Program-made: the position numbers and the translations under genes | Notes under the pieces: model-generated | Seen by the model: the letters and a program-made list of their open reading frames with translations, nothing else | Told to the model about the DNA's origin: nothing | The model's database searches: none | From: Oxytricha trifallax | Lineage: Eukaryota; Ciliophora; Spirotrichea; Sporadotrichida; Oxytrichidae | DNA length: 64,000 nt | Reading direction: 5' to 3' | Assembly (NCBI GenBank): GCA_000711775.1 | Contig: ARYC01000075.1 | Coordinates: 210,664-274,663 of the forward strand | Shown: one piece after another, positions 24,701 to 36,668 of the stretch | Position numbering within the stretch: position 1 is the first letter of the stretch | How the letters are laid out: the number at the start of each line of letters is the position of its first letter

Positions 24701-25761
24701 TATTTTTTTATTGTAAATAAAAATGCCTTAAATTCATTTTGTTATAATCAACTATTGTGAAGTTATTTTTTATTATCATCCGAAATTATTTTAAAATATC
24801 TATTATATTCTTTCTTAATAAATTGCTCTAACAAATTAAATCAAGAAAATTATTAATTTTATAATGATTAACAATATTTCTCGCTTTTTTATTTATTCCA
24901 TATTGTTTTTAAAGAAAAATATCAAAATTTAAATGTTAAATATATCTATAATTGTTTAATATTTAAATGTTACTCACTATTAATTTTGTTTATAATATTT
25001 AAAAAAAATGATTCATTTTACATATTTATTTTTTAATTGCTAACTGAAAAAGTTATGTAATTTTTTTATTAGTTTTTCATTCAAATTGAGTCACTTGTCT
25101 AGTTTTACCATTCTCTAATAAAATATTTTGTCTCTACATATCACTAAAAATTACATATTAAATATTGGATTTTGTATAAGATATATTAATAGTTATCACA
25201 AAAAATTCTACAAAAAAAATATTAATAATAAAAGAATTTGATTAAAATTATATTTGATCTTAATATTAACCCTTAAATTTATAGGGGTAATAAATATTAA
25301 ATTTTTATTTAATTGCCTATGATATTAAATGTTAAATTATTATATCTATTAAAAAGGAATTTGAGTTGGACTCATAGTTTTAAAAAGAAATGTACTCTAA
25401 AAATTAAGAATAAAAATAGAATAAAAAAAAACAATGTTAAATTAATAAAAATAATTTAAAAGAATTACATACTCGATAATAAATAATATAACATATTGAA
25501 AGTATTTAAGAAATTTCATTTAAAAATCCAAGCTGTTTTTATCGAGATTAAGTATTGTAAGAAATTATAATTTTATAATTCAGAAAATATGAATATATAT
25601 TTTATATTTATAAAAGTTTTCTTGGATTATTTTTTACTAATGAAATAAAATTAATGTTTTTGAAACAACTTTTAATTTAGCAGTATGGTTTTTATTGCTC
25701 TTAATTCAAATTATTAAGTATATTTAAATTATAAGCATGAATCTTTTAGGCATTACTAAAA
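21766..25761. other. A+T-rich non-coding stretch with a tRNA-like relic
   Basis: No sustained coding frame on either strand. One tRNA-like segment at 22428-22500 is listed separately. The small plus-strand ORF at 24578-24760 is low-complexity and treated as chance. Confidence 0.5.
22428..22500 (-). other. tRNA-like relic or tRNA-derived repeat fragment
   Basis: On the minus strand a perfect pol III B-box-type sequence (GGTTCGATCC) sits in a GGGG/CCCC stem. About 40 nt upstream of it is a weak A-box-like stretch (TAGTCCTGATGGTA). The acceptor and anticodon arms do not pair well by hand. It may be a degenerate tRNA or a SINE piece rather than a working gene. Confidence 0.3.
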
Positions 25762-26164
25762 TTGTAGGAATACATTCGAGATGGGAAGATTTCAAATAAT
25801 TCAAATAAATATGAATTAAAATTTGTTGAAGTTAATGTAGGCCAATTTATAAGATCTTGTAGTCATTTTATGAAAATTAACTCGACTTTGGTGTTGGCGG
25901 TTCTAATTTATTGCACCCTTGAGAGATAACCTGATTTAAATTAAATGCCTCTAAATTCATTAAATTTATACCCTCACATTTAAATCAATTATCTCGCTCA
26001 AGGGTGCGATAAATTAGAACCGTCAATACTAAAGTCGAGTTAATTTTATATTTTTATAGAATGACTACTAGATCTTATAAATTGGCCTACTTTAACTGCA
26101 ACAAATTTTAATTCATATTTATTTAATTAATTGTAATCTTCCCATTTCGAATGTATTCCTACAA
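25762..26164. mobile_element. Palindromic MITE, copy 1
   Basis: A near-perfect palindrome of about 403 bp. Arms of roughly 190 bp begin TTGTAGGAATACATTCGA and end with its reverse complement, separated by a short spacer. The right end is followed by TA; the left flank is AA, so the duplication is imperfect or mutated. Inner landmarks are TTAACTCGACTTT, GGGTGCGATAAATTAGAAC and TTATACCCTCAC. No coding capacity. It shares its ends and inner landmarks with the copy at 35240-35651. Confidence 0.85.
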
Positions 26165-26166
26165 TA

Positions 26167-26830
26167 GTAAAACACAATTTATCGAAATTATCAATAAAGC
26201 CTTAATATCAAAATAATAATTAAATTAATCACTCTTTTCTTAATAACTTAGATCAATACAATTTAAATTTTAATAGTTCTATATATATATATCAATAATC
26301 TTTCCAAAAATATCTAAATTAATAACCCAGAGAAATTCAATTTTAAATTAAAAATCATTATTATTAATGCTGAGCTTAAACTATTAAATAAGAATTCATT
26401 TAAATTTTTTGTCTAGCTTTTTAAATTCTTTATTATCTTTCATAAATTATGAAATTTTTAAAATTATTGAAAATCATAGTTTCCATAATAAATTTAGAAT
26501 AAACTAAATTTTATTAAAAATGTGATATTATTTATATATATTAGGATATGACAAAAAAGGCGGTAGATGAACCATCCACTCTGGCATTTTTTATGTAACT
26601 GTAATTTTTAATACTTAAAATTAGTATATTTAACAATTAAATATGATATTTTTATTATTGTCGCTTTATAATAACAAAAATAATTTAGAATAAATTTCGA
26701 CTTTAATCTTACAAACTGCGATAACTAAATAGCTTATCACACAATAATAAATTTATCATTTTTATTTTTCCATACGAATGTTTTTTGAAAATAACTTATT
26801 ATGTAGACTCTTCGTAAAAACAGAACTGAA
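26167..26830. other. A+T-rich non-coding stretch
   Basis: Nothing supported. A short (TA)n run lies near 26281. Confidence 0.55.
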
Positions 26831-27298
26831 TCAGGAGATAGATAAAATCAAAAAAATAATTTAGCTAATGCAATCACAAGCATTTAAGTAATACGCAATA
26901 TTCCCTAAAATTGTATCATATCTAATCTATAAATGTCTTTAATCAGAATTAAATATTTTTCTAAGTAATATAAGTGCAGTTATTAAAGTTTTTATTTTTA
27001 AATTTCCAATTCTTATATATTTATCAATATTATTGTAAGGGGTCAGATTTCTCCAATCTATAAGTATGTAGCGTTCAAATACCGTGCTCTTTAAGTGCCC
27101 TCTCAATAATAAAATTTCTGTAAAATGATAGTAATGGTTCTATAATTAGTATATAAGAAAATCTTGGGATAAGAGAGTAAGCAGCGTATTGGTTTTATAG
27201 TGGGTACTTTGACCAATTGTTGGTGCCGTTGTAAGCAAGAAAAAACAATTCAAGAATAATATGATATATTCATACTTCCTTTATTTCTTAATATTATT
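26831..27298 (-). CDS. Possible hypothetical protein, no clear start
   Basis: A frame free of TGA runs from about 27298 to TGA 26833-26831. It begins with a hydrophobic stretch (ILFLNCFFLLTTAP), then Thr/His/Leu-rich sequence and YILIDWRNLTPYNNIDKYIR. The first 140 bp are a G+C-richer island. No in-frame ATG lies upstream within reach. A second frame in the same island also looks protein-like (YNGTNNWSKYPL) and needs one TGA as Trp. With TGA as the only stop, this length is not significant by itself. Confidence 0.3.
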
Positions 27299-30200
27299 TA
27301 TTAGCATAAAACTCTTGAATCAGCTATTAAAATCTGTTAATTCATATAACTTGAAATAAAAATAAAGAATTACACTACAACCTAATATTATAATTTTAAA
27401 TTTTAAAATAATTTTTATTATAATTTCTTCTACTATTTACATTAAATTTTAATTGAATTATTTTATTAATATCAATTTTGTAATTTATGCATTTTATACT
27501 CTCATAATGTCTTAAATTTTATTTCTTTTTATCACTATATAAAAGTTAACTTTATTTAAATATTTAAAAGAAGAGAATATTCTTTTATTTATGAATTATT
27601 TTTATTTTACAACATTCATAGAATTTCTTTTATAAATAAATAGCTCATAATTATGCATTTCTATTTATTATTAAAATGCTTAAAATTTCCTTTTTATGTA
27701 TTTAATTACGATATATATTTAATCAAATATGAAAAGCAATTAATAGTTATTATATTTTATCATCTTAATTTTTACTTTTAATAATTTTTATTAGTTTATA
27801 CTTTATCTTTTTATATTTTAATTAATAAGTTTGTTTTCATTAAAAATTTTCTAATTTTATACTTATTTCCAACTGTATTTCCGTTATAAAAAGAGATTTT
27901 GCCGCTTTTAAACTCATATCTGGAAACAACAAATCAAAATCAATTGGAAATGGCGTAATATTGCTACACTCTTATTTTCATTTATTTACAAGTATTTACT
28001 GGATTTGAATTTATTATAATAGTTATAATCTTTAATGAATATTTCTATTAATAGTTTTAAATTTATTATTGTCTTTAATTTAAAAATTAAACTTTATCTT
28101 ATATTTTATAAAATAAGGTAATTATAATTTGCTATTATTTCTTAATAATTTCTTGAAATGGAATAACATTCACTAATTATAAAATATTTACTAAATAATT
28201 AAATTACTGCATAAAAAACCGACTAACCATTAATAAAATTTATGCTCTTAATTATTATTAGGACATTATCTTATACTATGTAAATATATAAAATTTAAAT
28301 TTAAATATTTAAAGCATTAATAATAGTAAAATGGTAATGTACAGTTAAAGAATCAGTTTTCTTCTCTCAATATAGATTTATTTTAAACAAATTGCAATTA
28401 TTATAAAATATAAAAAGGAGCCGTCATAGAAAATCTATTGTAAAATTAATTTAAATATATTTGCACTTCAACAATTATTGATTAAAACATATGAATAACA
28501 GAGCTATTCTTTAATTATGCTAATAGTTTTTATTTAAAACTGATTATGTTTTATTCATAAATTTAAATAATATTTTAACAAGAAAATTTGTGATACTTAC
28601 ACTCACCGTTATTTTTAATATGTCTAACCTTTTATAATTAGTTTCTAAGATTCTATTATGCTTAATTAAAGCTGATAAGATTTATAATTTACTTTTGTGA
28701 ATGACATCGAAGATAACTTTTAATTAACTATTATAAATAACTAAAACAAGTTGCAGTTTAAATGAATTGGTGATTGAATGGGAATAATTAATTGAAGATA
28801 ATATCTGAGCATACTTAAAGTTATTGTTTGAAGTTAATACTTTTCAAAATTAAGGCATTTTTTTATAAATAAATCTATGTTTCAAGTATTTTGATTAGTA
28901 ATACTTGATAGAATCTCAAATAATTTACATTGATAATTTATAGGATTCTAACTAATACTTATAAAAATAGAATTAAACAAATATTTTTAATTGAGAATAG
29001 TTTTAAATTATACTCCTGAATATATGCATGATTATTTCATTTATATACTATTGTGAAAAATAACACATTATTAAATTAATGTTATAATTATTATTATTTG
29101 ACTAAAATTAGCAAATCTTGCTAATATCTTATTTGATTAAATTCTTAAATTAATTAAATAGAGTATGAAGCATTAATAGAGATTTATACAATCAATTACG
29201 TATTTAAAAATATCAAAAATGCATATGTCACTATTAAGGATATAAAAAACGTTTTATAAAATATTAAAATTAATTATAATTAATAAATCTAATTGTTGTA
29301 ATATTTCATATTTGGTATGTATTATATATATTTCATGAATTAAGAGGTTTCACAATTCCACATTAATCTAAAAAAATGAAATAGGATTTAAGGTATCTTA
29401 ATTTAATAAAAAAATAGTATCTAATTTATAATCTTTAATGTTAGTTTAAAAATATATTTATAATTTTAAACTTTATAAAATTTTATAATAATCTATTTCA
29501 ACCTCAAGCTTAAAAGGGTTTAAAAAACAGATAATATCATCGATAACTTGCAAGGTTCTATACTTATTAATGATTTATCTAAAATGCATATACAAAGGAA
29601 GAGTTCATTAAAAATAAATAGGAATGAGTTAACATAATTACTATACAAGTTTTATCGAAAAGTTATAATTTGATATAATCAGAAAAAAGAAATAAAAGAG
29701 TTTGAAAAAAATTGGGGAATTAAAAAATAAATGCAATATAATTATTATATATAATAAATTTCTGAAAATTTAAAATTATAATTAGAATGAAGATAAAGAT
29801 TAAAATTATATATTCCTATAATAAAAGTCTAAATAACTAATATTATTTAAGGGCTCCAAGAAACCTCTCTCTCTCTTAGTATTAATTCGGCTCACAATTA
29901 AATAAAGTAAGTGTTTGAATATGTCAAAATATGACTTTAATATGATTGATGCATGATATTTTATAAACTTTTCTCGTTTTAATTAATAATTATTCATACT
30001 AGGATAATTTCAAGAGTAATATTAAGCGTGAGTAAAAGTATAATTTATAAATAAAATCTCAAAAAATAAGAATGAAATTTATATTCAAAAGATATCAAAA
30101 TAATTAAATTATCATTCATGTAAAAATTAAAGTTTTTATTTAAGTTAATATTAAGTATTATAATCAAACTACCATTTATATCAAAAATACTTATAATACA

Positions 30201-30382
30201 GGTTTGTTACAAGCCCCTTTAAATTCATTTTTTTTATTTTTTATATTGCTATTAAAATTAATAATAAAATTAAAGCATTTATGTAATTTAAAATAATGTA
30301 ATTTTCACTATTGTTGAATATTTTATGAACAATAACTAAATCTATTTGTATTTTATCTAGCAAAAACAATAAAATTTTGTGA
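27299..30382. other. A+T-rich non-coding stretch
   Basis: No supported gene or repeat. Confidence 0.55.
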
Positions 30383-30745
30383 TGGCTTGAGAATTAGAAC
30401 ACTCCAGATATATAAATATAGGCATAAGTTTCTCCACCACCACGATTTTATATTCTCTTAGAACTTTTTATTCTTGAATATGCCGAGTGCATTAAAGACA
30501 TCGAAATCCTCTTGCTAGCATTGATCATAGGATATCTAAGCTATATAGTATAAATATGTTGGTATGCAAGAGGAAATCTCTGTAGCAACAAAAGAATTCC
30601 TATAAAGATACCTTTAAATTAGCTTGAGAAATTATGTTGCTGTTTCAGCGTTTTTTGCGCAATTTGTATGGTTTTATGTATGCATAATAAACATTTCTTG
30701 AAGAGTATAATTTAGTCATTCAAATTTAAAGCGCATTTTAATTGA
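30383..30745 (+). CDS. Hypothetical membrane protein fragment (120 aa), start unknown
   Basis: Open from just after a TGA at 30380 to TGA 30743. The start region has no ATG, so an upstream exon, a TGA read as Trp, or a lost start is needed. Features: a Gln/Pro-rich N-terminal part (IQIQAQVSPPPRF); a hydrophobic membrane segment (EILLLALIIGYLSYIVQICW); a basic loop; and a second Cys-rich hydrophobic segment (LCCCFSVFCAICMVLCM). This looks like a two-span membrane protein. It lies in a G+C-richer island between A+T-rich flanks. Another frame starting at ATG 30382 is also open if TGA is sense, but is less protein-like. Confidence 0.45.
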
Positions 30746-32535
30746 CGTTGTGATAATTTTTGTGAAGAGGTCGATGCTTGAGTCTTATATCTATTAGTAT
30801 TTTTACCCGTGGAAGTAAATACATGATAAGTAATAAATTAAATTATATAGTTATTCAAATTAATAAGTTATAAAAATATGTTTTAATTTTTAAAACTCAA
30901 TTTTTTTAATACTTTTATATATGAATATAGCAATACTTTAGACAAAAAATGCTTGTGTAAGATTAACTTTTAGTACCCGAAGAAATGGTTAATTAATGCA
31001 ATGCATTTTAAAAAATTAGCAGAAACTTACTTGAGTGAGAATGTGTCAATTAATTATAAATTGACAATATTTCTTGATTAATTTATACAAAATTATTATT
31101 TAAATTTAACTTTTTGCTATTAAAAAACCGTTATCAACTTCCATTATATTAATTATATTGGTAGCTTTATATGTATTAGAGATAATATTACTAATATATG
31201 TATTATGGAAATTAAAAAAAATTTAATAAATATCTTAATTAATTTGAATTATTTCATTAATTTATGAATAAAAGAAACATTTATATTTGCTTCAATTCCT
31301 CAAAAGCTCCTGAATCTAAATAATAGGTTTGAACTCAGCATATATTACACTCTTCAAAAATCTTAAACATTTATGAATTTAATTAAATAGGAGTTAATGA
31401 AAATTTTATTAATGAAATAAAGTATAAAATTAAATGTCTAAATTCATAAATTTCAAGTAGTAAATATAAATAATTATTCACAGTTCTTTAGCTTTAAAAT
31501 TACATATGAATGAAATTAAAGATGATAGATTGTAGTTTTATAATATTTATTTTTAAATTTATAATTAAAATGTTCACTATTTTATTATTTAAACTCTACC
31601 AACTTAATAGTAATAAATTGTTTAATCATTTTTATTTTTTCAAAGCAAAATTTAGATTTAAATTAATGAAGGAAATATATTTTATCTATACAAATTCTAA
31701 TAAATGATGTTAACAGTTATATAAAAGATTATGTTTAAAAGAAAGAATTATAAGTTGACACTATTTATTATTACCATATAATAATTTACATTTTTAGCGT
31801 GCTTTATATGAATAAATTTTAGTGCATTTATTCACAGACATGTTTAAGTTTTTGATGAAGTAAATATTAAACCAGTAAACTGAATAAACTCAAATTATAA
31901 TAGTGTATCTTGTTTTAAACATAGAATTGTATAAGAAGGGAGAGGCGAGACATTAATTAGTAAAGTGAGATACTCAGAAGTCAAAAACAATGGATGAAAT
32001 TGAAAGTAGTATTCAATTATAGTGTGTATAATTTTTTATTATAACTTTGTTTTAATATCTAAGTATAAAATATAATTATGTCAATGCAATTAATATTTTA
32101 TAAACAATAATAAAAATATATTTGAATTAAAATATAAAGTATATAATCACTATAATAAACCAATTAATTTAGAAATCATTTAACTTTAAAAATAATTATG
32201 CCTTACTTAGATAAGTTACAATAAATTTATATACTTGACTTAAAGTTTAGTAATTTTAGTCGAAGATTTTTCAATCATTACCTAAAAGTTATATAATAAA
32301 CATTAGGAAATAATTATTAACATTTTTTAATGAGAAATGAGAAAAAAAATATAGAATTGATTTAACTATTCAATGAAATATAAAAAGAACAAACAAAAAT
32401 GAAAACTAATTTATTTTATTTTTAAAAAAATTAATATAAATGCAAAAGTTAAAATAATTGTATGAGGATATAATTATTTTAATGTGTTATATATATACTA
32501 CTTAGATGATTTAAATAGAATTATTAAGATAACTT

Positions 32536-32537
<2 letters not shown>
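30746..32537. other. A+T-rich non-coding stretch
   Basis: The small plus-strand ORF at 31510-31707 is Phe/Ile/Lys low-complexity and treated as chance. Confidence 0.55.

Positions 32538-32569
<32 letters not shown>
32538..32569. repeat. (TA)n microsatellite
   Basis: About 16 uninterrupted TA units, at the boundary between A+T-rich DNA and the minus-strand coding tract to its right. Confidence 0.9.
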
Positions 32570-32574
<5 letters not shown>

Positions 32575-32579
32575 TGCAG

Positions 32580-33060
32580 AACTCATAGTTATTGATCTTC
32601 TGTTTACAATGTGGCTCATCCCTTTTAATCTTACTTCAATTTTCCTTTAGTCAACCTCTTACGTCTATATATCTTCCTCTTCATTGTAATCTACTTCCTT
32701 AGGCATGCCCTTACCTTCATTATTATTGATTAACAGCATGTTAAATACTTTCAATCCCTTCACCACATTCTCTGTAGATTAGGGCTTGAATTTATGCATG
32801 AACATATAATCTTTTACTCCGAGACTTTTCAATAGTCTCGCTTCACAATTAATGAATTCTTGCACCATCAGTCATGGGATGAATCTTCTCTCTGAATTTA
32901 ATCTTCCAACTATCAATCTTCGACTTGTAAAAGTATAAATTATCCCATTTAATACAGTGCTTTTATAAGTTACATAGCTCGTCTGAATCAACATAACCGC
33001 AAAAAATCTTAAATATACTTTGTATATTATTAGTTCATTGTATTCCAATTAATCTTTTTA
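32580..33060 (-). pseudogene. Frame-broken hypothetical protein, possible C-terminal part of a retroelement
   Basis: Two successive minus frames. The first (about 33030 to TGA 32845) includes FCGYVDSDELCNLQKHC and KSKIDSWKIKFREKIHPMTD. The second (about 32890 downward) includes GVKDYMFMHKFKPQ, then an acidic block (VDYNEEEDIQTQEVD) and a basic end. The first piece has almost no stop triplets of any kind. It lies downstream, on the same strand, of the reverse-transcriptase tract, so it may be the end of that element. I recognise no domain. Confidence 0.45.
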
Positions 33061-33799
33061 ATGCTTTTTTTCATCATTTATACTCCATTGTTATTCAATA
33101 ATTTGTGGTAGTAGATTCAAGTGTTGTTTTTTAATAGCGAACAGCGCCTCCTACATTTTTCTGATAATTTTTATATTTTTCATCCATGAAATGGTTTCTT
33201 AAAGTTAAATCTAATTTATACTTCCAATTTTATATTTATCTGATGGTTCAATCTATTTCTTTGACTTAATTTGAAGAAATCTTATTAATCTTAGTCCTGA
33301 AGTTAATTATAATAATTATGGCAACAAAACTAAAATTTATTAATCTTAAATCTAAGATTTGAAAAGCATGAAAAAAATCTGCAGTCCAAAAAATGCATTC
33401 TTTTACATAGATATGTGCTTTGTCTCAAGTTCCTCATTAATCTCCACTAAAAATTTATAACTTTTTTCCTTTGTTTTATAGCTTACTCAACCTCATTTAC
33501 TTACACCATATTTCCTTTCTTAATTTAAGTTGATAATTCATTTCATTTTAACATATTTATTTCAATTCTCTTATTTTTATATTAATTTTTCTTTGAAAGA
33601 CTTTAAAATCAGCATTTTAATTTATTCCAATTTGCATTAATAATTTTTTTTATATATAAAACTGTAATTTTTTAAATATCTTTTATTTGACGATAATACA
33701 CATATAATTCCAATTATCTTATCCTTTAGACTAACCATATCATATTTGTAATGATGTCTATTTATATGATTCTATACGTCAAATATTCTATTATATTAC

Positions 33800-36668
33800 A
33801 TTATTTTAGAAAATCTCGTTTGCATCCTGTTTCAAATTCAACCGGTTAGCGTTGCTAAATATTTTAGTAGCCACTAAAACAATGTGAATACTACAGTAAT
33901 AACTTTTTCCTTAATTTTTAATTGTTTTTCTTGACTATTTAGATCATTTCCTTTTTATTAGATCATTCACTCTTTTTGTCTCATAAACTTTTCAATGTTA
34001 AATAACAATATTTTCTCATATTTATTCTAAAAATTTATCACTTATTAATTCGCTGGTTTAGTTTCTTTCATTTGTGTTACATCCCTTGGTATCATTTTTT
34101 ATATTGTCTTTTAGAGCTTTACAAACAATCAAATCTTTTCAATCTTTTGTAATTTAAAGATTTAAGCTCCTTACAATGAAATTTAATTCATTAGCCACTT
34201 ATGAACGATAATTTTGAGATAAGGACAAATAAAAATAATTTTTTATTATTATTGAATGAAATTAATAATGTTTAGCCAATCATTAAAATATAAAGTTCTA
34301 TATATTGCTCTTTTAATAAATTAACCAATTAAAATATGTAAATTAATTCCAGCTTATTTTAACTAATTCCATTAAATATTTAATAATTGTTATTAGCTTA
34401 ATTTTTCTTATCTCTCAATCTTCGTTCATTTCAGACTAATATAGTTTTATTTATGAATTATAGTAATATTGATTGTGCCATCATAATCAAGTCACTCCAC
34501 CAATGCGATTTATTTGAGTTAGCCAATTTCTAATAAATACTTAATGTTTTTATATCTTTCCAAGTATTTTGTAAGAGGTTTTGTGTTATTATACATATAT
34601 AACACCTTGAGTATCTAGTCTTTTAAATCTTATTAACCTTGTTAATTCCTTCTATCAGGAATTCTCTATCAGATTATTTTGCATCACATAAGAATATAGT
34701 ATTTTTAATGTTAGGTTTAAAATTGTGTGATATTCCAATCCATTTCATAATCGATTACTCTTTTAAATTGTTGTGGATCTTTTACATTTACTGAAACATT
34801 ATCTGCGAATTATTTTAGCTTGCCTTATTTAATTAATAATTTTAACTCTTGCTACAATCATTAAAGAGCGTCTTGTTTGTAGATATTTATAAAATAGGAG
34901 ATAATATACTTCTTCTTTTTGAAAGTCCATGTTAAATGATGATGAAACAACTTTTAAATGCAATTTTGATATCTTTGTATGATAACTCTTAAGTTTGACA
35001 GCTTCTATGTCTTTTAAACTCACAATTTTTTCTATGTGAATTAATTGTAGTCTTCTATAAAAATTAAGTCTTTACGCTTTTCAATGATCTATCAATAGAT
35101 AAGCTTCTCTTTATTTGAACTTAGTCCTAGAAGATTTTATATGTATAAGTAATCTCAATAATTATAAGTATGTGCTCTTACTTTTATTCAAATTATTTTG
35201 ATAATTTTCAGTTTATAAAATCTCACTTTCTCTTCACTATTGTAGAAATACAATTGAATTTGGAAAATTAATTATAATTAAATTAATAATAAGCAAATCG
35301 TGGCAGTTAAAGTTGGCCAATTTAAACGATCTAGGGCTCATTCGATAGAGAATTCAAAATTAGCTGGACTTTATTATTGGCGGTACTATTTTATCGCATC
35401 CCTGGAGCGAGTTAACTCGACTTTAATGTGAGGGTATAATTTATTGAATTTAATGAGTTTATTTAAAGTCTAGTTAACTCGCTCCAGGGATGCGATAAAA
35501 TAGTACTTCTAATAATAAAGTCCAGCTACTTTTTAATTCTCTATCTAATGAGCCCTAGATCGTTTAAATTGGCCAACTTTAACTGCCACGATTTTGATTT
35601 ATTATTAATTTAATTATAATTAATTTTCCAAATTCAAATGTATTTCTACAATAATATTATTTATTATAACTTTTCTCCACTATTTTATCTATGTAGGAAT
35701 TACAACTATTGGTTTGAAGTTGTTAACTTCTGGGTATAGGTCATCTTGATCCTTTACTTTATTATATTTTTCTTCCTTTTTTTATATACTCCGCCATCTT
35801 TCCTTTGTTGAGCCAATATTTTATTTCCAAGCTTAATGTCTTAACTCTCTTATCAAACTTTAGTAACATTTTTCCTTCAATCCATCTGAAAAAATTGTAT
35901 AATGAAATTTCATTCTATTGCTTCTTTCTTTATCAATTTATTTTCACAAATCTCGCTAGTCTATTACTTGCCAGTCAATTAGTATAACTTTCTATTATTC
36001 ATGATTTCCTTATCTAATTAAAATATCCGACTGTAATACTTAATACACTACTATTTTCTTTTTTGGTGTTTGCTCTTCTGGTTCTAGACTTGTAAATTAA
36101 ACTTTTTACTTCATGAATGTCTTCCAGCATTGTTTTCTAATGTTCGATATTTTTATCAGTCTTTCTTTATCATCTAACTTAAAATAATTTCTTCATATTT
36201 GATTTTAAGTTTTACTTAAATTAATTTGTGATTTTTCAGTTTAAACTAGATTTGTTTCAGAAAACTGTTACCATTATTAATAATATTTGTTCTAAATAAT
36301 TTCTATTAAATGAATTTCTAATCTCAAGTGATGGAATCTGTTTAGACCTTCTTTATGGGAATGTTAAAATTTCTCATCACTATTATTTTTTGTTTCTATA
36401 CTCTATTTAAGTGATATTATCATTAATTATATAATATTTTAAAGCCATTTAACTTTATTATTCCAGTAAAGGAGTATAAAATTTTTTTACATGTAATAGA
36501 AATTCTGCCATATTATAAATAATCACTGATATTAATTTTCTTAAGGTTTTTACTTTTACTATACAGTATTTCTCGTTTTTCAAAATAGAAGTCTTCAATA
36601 CACTCTAGTTGTGTTTTTTAATTCTTGATATCGATTCCTATTAGTTTTTGTAGTCTTAGTCCCACTAA
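33800..36668 (-). pseudogene. Degenerate non-LTR-type reverse transcriptase gene, split by a MITE
   Basis: Reads as a reverse transcriptase in shifting minus frames. Upstream of the MITE, one frame runs from 36522 to 35652 (290 codons) with only two internal TGA (36195 and 35946). Near its end it has NNFKPIVVIPTQIKQWRKVI, matching the RPIsLlpt..K...ki block that opens RT domains. After the MITE: GLSKRRSILSPIL (34928-34890), matching the G.pQGs.LSP.L motif; then INIYKQDALQ; then QFADNVSV (FADN at 34809-34798), matching the F/YADD active-site box with the second Asp changed to Asn; then DYEMDWN and KNTIFLCDAK, the expected W..KT region. Frameshifts separate these blocks. This is a dead copy of a LINE-like element. 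A frame upstream (36668-36420) overlaps out of phase and may be the preceding domain. I could not identify an endonuclease. Confidence 0.8.
35240..35651. mobile_element. Palindromic MITE, copy 2, inserted in the RT gene
   Basis: A palindrome of about 412 bp. Ends TTGTAGAAATACA...TGTATTTCTACAA are flanked on both sides by TA (35238-35239 and 35652-35653). Inner landmarks are GGCCAATTTAAACGATCTAG, GGGATGCGATAAAATAG, AACTCGCTCCAGG and GTGAGGGTATAA; several are shared with copy 1 at 25762. No coding capacity. Removing the element plus one TA rejoins the host sequence as ATAATAT-TA-GTGAAGAG, and the coding reading continues across the junction. Confidence 0.9.

Noticed and set aside
34829-35023. 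Standard-code ORF of 64 codons on the minus strand
   Set aside because: Lies within the RT tract but out of phase with the RT motifs, so not a separate gene.
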